A stretch of DNA of 64,000 nt, from assembly GCA_951213105.1 (NCBI GenBank), contig OX578152.1:74917180-74981179 (forward strand). The letters are read 5' to 3'. The translations under genes were made by a program, and so were the position numbers. Below are positions 57,425 through 64,000 of this stretch, one piece after another; position 1 is the stretch's first letter; every line of letters starts with the position of its first letter. The stretch comes from Amaurobius ferox. Lineage: Eukaryota; Arthropoda; Arachnida; Araneae; Amaurobiidae. Below the pieces are notes generated by a model. It was not told the DNA's origin. It ran no database searches and saw only the letters and a list, made by a program, of their open reading frames with translations.

Positions 57425-58860
57425 TGTTCCATGTAGTGGAACAAAATTTACATAAATACAACACTACTACTTATCCTTAGTGTCCCCCAGTTGACCATGA
57501 AAATAGTATAGTGGGATCTGAAAAGATCAAAGTACATTGCGTATACACTAAAGAACCAGCCGATTTGTGGCCACTAACACATTTACTTAAACACACAAAT
57601 TATCAACATTACTAATATTACTACAAATACAATACACTTAAAAGTACCACGCTTGACCTCAGGGTTGTACGGGATAGTTATGATAATTCCTACTTCGAAT
57701 TCTCAATAATTGAAATCCAATCTGTCAATTAAGGGATAATTCCCAAAGATTAGAATTACACTAACACTTTGATTTAGATTACATCAAAATACATTACATC
57801 CCAATTGAAACTTAAAGGACACAATACCTCCATACAGATGAAGTGGCTATAATCCTAAAGATAGATCCTTCACAGTTTATAGTGTAACGGGCTTGGGTAG
57901 TCGAGAGATACACAGTTCATTGGATACACTGTTTTAGGAGATATCACTGCAATCTGAAGGATTCCATCGCGGATTATCACAGAGTTGGAGATCACAGTCC
58001 GTTATCTTCCACATTGCCGGTTGATCCAGCGCTTCCTGGAGATCCAGGGAACTACGTACAGGTCGATGCCGGTTGGGACTCATACCGAATAAACTTTGCA
58101 GTATCTTGTCTCAGATATCCCGCACCGATGCCGATTGACGCTCTCAGCTGACGTGTGTTGTACGCTGCATAGGAGACCAGGATTGACGCCCCGCAAACAC
58201 TCTGTCCATGTATACTCGTCCGTGAGGTGATATAGACACTAAGCTGTCGATTACAGTCCTTGCAGTCCACAGAGTTGTCACGGATTAAATATAGTTTAAA
58301 GGGTCATAAAGAGATAGCCCATACTACGCCGTCTATTTTCAGAGCTGTGGTACTGCGTAGCACAAATGGCGAAGTCCTCGCTTCGATGATGGCCATTGCC
58401 CAATGATGATGTTACACTCAGTCTGGTTTCGCCCTAGCTCCTTTTGGCTTAGAGCGGCCATAAACTTAATTTTCTGAATGGTATCACCTGGCCACGAGCT
58501 ACACCTGAGTATACGCAGCGGGGTACAAAAGGCGTTGGTTCCGTGCTGTATGCATAGGGCTGCCGCCAGAAAGTGGCAGTAGACACCGTGCCTAAAAATG
58601 CATTAAAATGCATATCGGATCGGGCTTCAAAAACAAGTGCACACACTTGGAGACCTTCTCCAACGACATCAAAAAGGAGTCTAATTTTACATTTTAAAGT
58701 CGAGTCCCTTCAGATTTTTAAGAGGGAGGAACAAAATTGGGGTGGAAGTCACCTCGTCCTCTCATTCGATATTTCACTTAAGTGGGAGGAAAGGACGGTT
58801 CTAATTCCACCCAAATTATTGGATTGCATAGTGACGCTCATTTTCTATGCGTCCCAATAA
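57425..58860. other. GC-elevated unassigned block
   Basis: From about 57900 the block is clearly richer in G+C than the surroundings and free of HER sequence. Open frames (58052-58270 and 58449-58646 minus, 58573-58860 plus) have no recognisable domain. The left edge (57384-57424) shares about 40 bp with 12871-12921. It might be the untranslated region or remnant of a larger element; I cannot identify it. Confidence 0.4.
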
Positions 58861-58955
58861 AAATTGTAGATTCGTCGAAAACTCGAGTTACGATTTTCGG
58901 CATGATTCCAGTACTTTTCCCTATACATTACCATGTATTGCAGGGAAAGTAAAAA
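58861..58955 (+). mobile_element. HER-A2 element, 3'-end fragment
   Basis: GTCGAAAACTCGAGTTACGA followed by the complete hairpin ACTTTTCCCTATACATTACC ... TGCAGGGAAAGT and AAAAA. It joins directly to the next A2 copy. Confidence 0.93.
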
Positions 58956-59698
58956 TCTGATGTGGGCAGCACTTGACTTTCCCTGCAGACTTACATCCAT
59001 GTCCCCGTTATTTAAATTAAATTTAATTCACTTTTATTTCAATTTTCGTTCTCATTTGGTAACTGGACTTATTTTCAAAAGTGGCGTAGAGAAAATACGA
59101 AAAACTAAAATATCTCGAGAACGGCTAGTCCTAGTGTAATGGAGTTGGTCTTATTCTTTTCTTCGTTAAAAATTACGTATAAAACAAGCATTTAATGGAT
59201 ATATTTGAGCATACGTAGTTTTTTATTTTAGATTTTGACGATTTTTGAGGGTCATTTCGCAAAAAAAAGGCAGGTTATTTTTTTCCGAAGCATACCAAAA
59301 TCTAATCAGCACCAGGGTGACCCACAAGCGACTTATTTATCGAATTTTGTGAAATTCGGTCCATTAGTTTTTCATCTAGAAGGGATACAGACTTTTGCGG
59401 GTCATTTCGCAAAAAAAGGCTGGTTCTTTTATCCCGAATCGTACCCAAAATTAATCAGTACCAGATTCGCCCACAAGTGACTTACATACCAAATTTTATG
59501 AAATTCGGTCAGTTAGGTCTTCAGTTACAGTGGATACAAAATCTGCACAGACAGACAGACAGACACACGCTAAAAATAGTTTTTTCGTATTCTAGAAGTC
59601 TCGAAACGCGTAGATCCGTCAAAAATTCGAGTTGCGATTTTCGGCATGATTCCAATACTTTCCCTATACATTACCATGTATTGCAGGGAAAGTAAAAA
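58956..59698 (+). mobile_element. HER-A2 element
   Basis: The 5' end is TCTGATGTGGGCAGCACTTG with the subterminal ACTTTCCCTGCAGACTTACA. The interior includes CTCGAGAACGGCTAGTCCTA, three rounds of the CGAATTTTGTGAAATTCGGT / TAATCAGCACCAG segment and GACAGACAGACAGAC. The 3' hairpin is ACTTTCCCTATACATTACCA ... TGCAGGGAAAGT. Confidence 0.95.
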
Positions 59699-60400
59699 TA
59701 CTAGCCTTATTCATTGTTATATTAACATTTTTTCTATAAATTATCAACGTTATTTAACAATCCTGCGCTCTTTACAGATCATTTTTATAATAATCTTCCG
59801 CCATCTACATAAATAATGCTCTTATACGCCCACTAGCCTATTATACATATGTACCGCATTTTTGAAGCGGCATCATCCCACTGATCTGCTTTAAATTTCA
59901 TCTAAAGGTTTTCATCTAGAGTTTAAGGAAAGGCACATCTCTAATGTTAATGCTGTTTGCTAATATTAAGTAATCTTTTAAAGTTTATTTTTATTTAAAC
60001 AGCTTCGGTAGGCTTATTTACTTATCAAATGCTCCTTTTGCTTAATTTTATTTAACCCATTTTATTTTCATTTATCATTCTAATATTCTGTTCCGTAAGT
60101 GTTCTATTCTGCAGTAGTTGTGGTTAAAAATGGCGGAAGTTCGTATTATTTCTGATTTCATTTAAATATATTTAAATTAGCGAAATTGTACTTATTTTAG
60201 CTCTTTTTTTTCTTTCATAAGTAATTTAATAGTAACTTTGAGCTTTTCTTTTAAGGTTTTCGATCGATTTTTCAATAAATTCTATTTCTTTACATTCTAA
60301 AAAATTTTTAGTTTAAGCCGTCTTTAAAATTAACCCAGCAGTATAATATTGCAAATATTCTCCAGCTTATCCAAGTTTTTATTTTCGTTCATTTCGTTCA
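59699..60400. other. Unassigned stretch with a relative at 63625-63760
   Basis: ACATAAATAATGC and GCATCATCCCACTGATCTGC at 59811-59890 recur in the same order at 63668-63750. The region is otherwise AT-rich. Confidence 0.5.
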
Positions 60401-61051
60401 TTTTACTTTCCCTGCAATACATGGTAATGTATAGAGTAAGTATTGGAATCATATCGAAAATCGCAACTCGAGTTTTCGACGGATTTACACGTTTTGACAC
60501 CTCAAGAATACGATAAAATCATTTTTAGCGTGGCATCTGTGTTTGTGGCTGTGCAGCTGTCTGCCTGTCTGTCTGTCTGTATATGCAGATTTTGTATCCA
60601 CTCTAACTAAAAAACTAACTGACCGAATTTCATAAAATTTGGTATGTAAGTTACTTGTGGGCGAATCTGGTGCTGATTTGTTTTGGGTAGGATTCGGGAT
60701 AAAAGAACCCGCTTTTTTTCGCGAAATGGCCCGCAAAAGTCTGTATCCACTCTATCTGAAAAACTAATGGACCGAATTTCGCTAAATTCGGTAGATAAGT
60801 AGCTTATGGGTCACCCTAGTACTGATTAGATTTTGATACGATTCGGAAAGAAATAACCTGCCTGTTTTTGCGAAATGACCCGCAAAAATCGTCAAAATCT
60901 AAAATTAAAACTACGTATGCTTAAATATATCCATTAAATGCTTGTTTTATACGTAATTTTTAACGATGAAGATAAGATTAACCCCATTACACTAGGACTA
61001 GTCGTTCTCGAGATATTTTAGTTTTTTCGTATTTTCTCTACGCCACCTCTC

Positions 61052-61735
61052 AAAAAAATCTGATGTGAGCAGCACATAACTTTCCCTGCAGACTTATATA
61101 CACGTTCTCTTTATTTTAATTAAATTTAATTCACTTTTAATTTAATTTTCGTTCTCATTTGGTAACTGGACTTATTTTCAACGGTGGCTTAGAGAAAATA
61201 CGAAAAATCTAAAATATCTGGAAAACGGCTAGTCATAGTGTTCGTTACTAATTCCCCAGTGATGAAGAAGCGCCCACGCACCACGTCCACAAGAGCCCCC
61301 CCTCAGGGTATCCCATGGAGTCCTAGTGTAATGGAGATGATCTTATTCTTTTCTTCGTTAAAAATTACTATATAAAACAAGCCTTTAATGGATATATTTG
61401 AACATACGTAGTTTTTTATTTTAGATTTTGACGATTTCTGCGGGCCATTTTGCAAAAAAAGGCAGGTTATTTTTTTCGAATCGTACCAAATATAATCAGT
61501 ACCAGGGTGACCCACAAGCGACTTAGCTACCGAATTTTCTGAAATTCGGTCCATTAGTTTTTCAGCTAGAGTGGATACAGGCTTTTACGGGCCATTTCAC
61601 GAAAAAGGCGGGTTTTTTTATTCCGAATTGTACCCAAAACTAATCAGCATCAGATTCGCCCACAAGTGACTTACATACCAAATTATATGAAATTCGGTCA
61701 ATTAGCTTTTTAGTTAGAGTGGATACAAAATCTGC

Positions 61736-61766
<31 letters not shown>

Positions 61767-61907
61767 CACACACACAGAGACTTCACGCTAAAAAAAAATT
61801 TCCGTATCCTAGAGCTCTCGAAACGTGTAGATCCGTCGAAAACTCGAGTTGCGATTTTCGACATGATTCCAATACTTTCCCTATATATTACCATGTATTC
61901 CAGGGAA
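61052..61907 (+). mobile_element. HER-A2 element nested in HER-A2
   Basis: The 5' end is AAATCTGATGTGAGCAGCAC with the subterminal ACTTTCCCTGCAGACTTATA. The 3' hairpin is ACTTTCCCTATATATTACCA ... CCAGGGAA, with the last bases of the usual AGTAAAA end missing. A 78-bp foreign insert lies at 61241-61318. Confidence 0.9.
61241..61318. mobile_element. 78-bp GC-rich insert with 10-bp target duplication
   Basis: Flanked by AGTCATAGTG (61231-61240) and AGTCCTAGTG (61319-61328). Other A2 copies have this site once. The insert contains GCGCCCACGCACCACGTCC and CCCCCCCTCAGGGTATCCCA. Its origin is unknown; a truncated short retroposon is plausible. Confidence 0.75.
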
Positions 61908-62028
61908 TAAGTCCAGTTACCAAATGAGAACGAAAATTGAATTGAAAGTGAATTAAATTTAATTCAAATAAAGGGAACGTGGATATAAGACCGCAGGGAA
62001 AGTCATTTGCTGCCCACATCAGATTTTT

Positions 62029-62486
62029 ATAACTTGTTTCCTTCTTTAAAGATGAGAGTTGTCGTGAATTTTTTCATTGGACTTCAGTAATTTCAAAATC
62101 GTTTTCTTGCAAATTTAACCAGATGGCTGAAAAAATTTGTATTCAATATTTGGCAACCTCTTAGGGTTTAAATTTCAAAGTAACTAACGTTTATATTTTA
62201 AGTTTCACTTCAGAAGAACAAATTTTGAACATCTCGATTTCAACCAATCAAAACAATAGATCGACAAGAAAACAGTCACAATGTTTCTAAATAACAAAAA
62301 CATTCCAAATACAGGCCGAAAGCATAATGGTTCATTATTATGGTCCATTGAATTTAAAATGAGTTAAAATTTACAATATTAAAGAAATAAATTAAGAAAT
62401 ATAACAAATTTTGCTTACGCTCTTTATAGTGTACAGGTATTTATGCCTAGCAAAGACAAGCTTCGACGATAACAGCTTGCAATTCC
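62029..62486. other. AT-rich unassigned stretch
   Basis: No feature was recognised here. Confidence 0.35.
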
Positions 62487-62487
62487 G

Positions 62488-62575
62488 CCCCAGTAACTCA
62501 ACGGTAGAGCGTCGGCTGGCCGATACGAAGATTCGTGGTTCGATTCCCGGTTGGGGAATCAGGGTTCTTTACACA
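62488..62575 (+). mobile_element. tRNA-like unit (second SINE type or tRNA pseudogene)
   Basis: CCCCAGTAACTCAACGGTAG (A-box type) and GGTTCGATTCC (B box, 62537-62547) have the spacing of a tRNA, and the outer arms can pair (CCCCA with TGGGG). The anticodon stem and T stem do not pair properly, so it is not a functional tRNA. The trailing AGGGTTCTTTAC is shared with 50778-50798, which suggests a dispersed element. Confidence 0.65.
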
Positions 62576-62761
62576 AGGAAATTAACACTCTTAAAAACTA
62601 AAGTTTTAACTTGTTTAATATGTTTTATTTCGTCTAACAACGTATAATGTTTAGCGTCGAAAAAAGTTGTTCCCATTAAAAATTGACCTAGTTATGTTCG
62701 AATATCAGCCTTTTATGTCCCCGATGGGGTCTTCCAGGATGTTCTAAGAGACTTAACCCCC

Positions 62762-62763
<2 letters not shown>

Positions 62764-62798
<35 letters not shown>
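62764..62798. repeat. CA microsatellite
   Basis: About 17 CA repeats preceded by a C-run. It is not inside a HER element. Confidence 0.95.
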
Positions 62799-62800
<2 letters not shown>

Positions 62801-62829
62801 CCACTTTTCCCACTGCAGGGCAATGATGA

Positions 62830-63330
62830 AAATCCGGTTTCGTTGTTTGATTTAGTGGTGGATACAATAAGTGTGAAAGCCCCAGGCCGTCCGGCTCGTC
62901 CAGAGGACTTAGAGCATCAAAATGGACGACCGGAGATACAATAAGTGTGCAAAACTTCAGCCTTCTAAATCACCGGAAGGCTACTTGAGGGTGTGGAAAT
63001 ACATTAAAGAAAATAATCTCTGCTCAAGGGAGGATGTTCGAAAATCCGACTGCATTATATTCTGTCCGATGATTTATACTATAAGTGTGCCTTCTGGGTC
63101 GGAAGGGGGAGTTTTTGAAAATCTGAAAAGACTTTAAGAAAAGCATATTCTCCAGTGAATCAAAATCCGGTTACATTAAGTTCTGTCCAATGCTCGATAC
63201 TATACGTGGGCAAAGATTCCGCCTTCTAAGTCTCCAGGAGTACTTTTGATGGGATCTGGAAAGACTTTTTATATCCCCCATTTCTTCTACCCTCAGAGAG
63301 GTAGATAAATTAATCCCGGCTCCTTTAACT
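62830..63330. repeat. Degenerate tandem repeat, ~130-bp unit
   Basis: AAAATCCGGTT or AAAATCCGACT, TTCTGTCCRATG, GATACTATAAGTGTGC and CCTTCTAARTC recur in that order around 62830, 63040 and 63166. Additional GATACAATAAGTGTG motifs lie at 62863 and 62936. A 71-codon plus frame (62922-63137) crosses units and has no motif support. Confidence 0.65.
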
Positions 63331-64000
63331 TCTGTTCCGTAGTCGCACTATGAAATATTTGCAAGCATACTTGCTGAAAGTTTCAGAGAAAGCAGCTGTC
63401 AGTAATGGGGAGAAAGGTTCTGTATAGTTATTATATATATATATATATATATATCTATGCATATATATATATATAAATACAAAAATAACGCTTCCGCAGA
63501 CGATAATTAGCTGAATATTAGCTGGAAAAAATGAGCAAAGGTTGCAAAATGTTTTACAGTGCGGTAGTGTAAGTGTGCAAAGGGGATTTGGGAGGATTTA
63601 GAAAGACGGTAACACGTAAAACAATTAAATATAGTGATAATTTTTGCAATCATCCTCCGCAGTATACATAAATAATGCACATTTACACCCACAATGAAGT
63701 ACACCTGTACGCTTTTATGCCAGAGACATACATCATCCCACTGATCTGCTTAAGATTGAATGTATTCATATGAGGGTAAGTAAAGCCATGTTGCTCGCAA
63801 TATATTCCTCGATCTATTTCTCTAATATTTCTGGATGGTAAAAGTTCTAATCAACGTATGCATAAATGATTCAGGGAAACCGCGTGGGGAGAAGAAATAT
63901 GCTTTTATGCAAACACCATTAAAAATGCAGCTTACGTATACGTCTAGCCGTCTAAATATGAAAGAATTGAAGTTCTGATACTCAATTTGTCTTCGATAAG
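63331..64000. other. Unassigned stretch with TA microsatellite
   Basis: A TA tract with an internal TGCA lies at 63429-63475. 63625-63760 is a diverged relative of 59775-59900. No gene was recognised up to the window edge. Confidence 0.5.

Larger units (their letters stand above)
60401..62028 (-). mobile_element. HER-A2 element split by another HER-A2
   Basis: The left part (60401-61051) runs from the inverted hairpin ACTTTCCCTGCAATACATGG to TCTCTACGCCACCTCT. The right part (61908-62028) resumes with AAGTCCAGTTACCAAATGAG and ends with the inverted 5' terminus GCTGCCCACATCAGATTTT. Removing 61052-61907 rejoins the two in correct A2 order. Confidence 0.9.

Noticed and set aside
57425..58860. 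Retroviral or LTR-retrotransposon coding region
   Set aside because: No reverse transcriptase, protease, integrase or nucleocapsid motif is visible in any frame.

Overview
The window looks like nuclear DNA of an animal, most likely an arthropod and possibly a spider or another chelicerate. I see no intact host gene, no prokaryotic gene organisation and no complete functional tRNA or rRNA gene. The sequence is strongly AT-rich. It is packed with decayed Tc1, mariner and piggyBac transposons, foldback MITEs, tRNA-headed SINEs, microsatellites and two satellite arrays. The organism call is an inference from this repeat composition, not from a diagnostic gene.

Layout. 114-2653 is a 71-bp satellite with a 13-unit higher-order repeat. 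3391-3778 is a SINE with a 5S-rRNA head fused to a tRNA-type body. 5853-6730 and 7327-7811 are foldback MITEs. 8353-10413 is an internally deleted piggyBac bounded by TTAA and split by another element. 14374-16409 is a second satellite (49-bp unit, 576-bp higher-order repeat). 19557-21256 is a dead Tc1-like element split by a SINE. 22-27 kb holds three more SINEs and a TTAA-flanked palindromic MITE. 27-31.6 kb is AT-rich with only local duplications. 35.0-37.6 kb is a full-length but broken Tc1 element inside an older inverted repeat. 42110-42688 is a GC-rich foldback element. 53080-53477 is the 5' stub of a mariner. 57.4-58.9 kb is an unassigned GC-elevated stretch. 62.8-63.3 kb holds degenerate tandem repeats.

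The dominant component is a dispersed family of about 0.5-1.7 kb elements, given here the working label HER (hairpin-ended repeat). Subfamilies A1 and A2, plus a separate family E, share one architecture. The 5' end carries a short subterminal motif that matches the right arm of a hairpin at the very 3' end. The motif differs between the three families, but in each it matches that family's own hairpin. Two nested insertions (into the piggyBac reading frame and into a duplicated block) allow a comparison with the empty site and show no obvious target-site duplication. This layout resembles non-autonomous Helentron/DINE-1-like rolling-circle elements, but no Rep/helicase gene is present, so the class is an inference.

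The only protein-coding remains are transposase pseudogenes: two Tc1, one piggyBac and one mariner. All are broken by frameshifts, stops, deletions or insertions. The nesting order gives a relative history: piggyBac and Tc1 first, then HER elements and SINEs, with HER inserted into HER.
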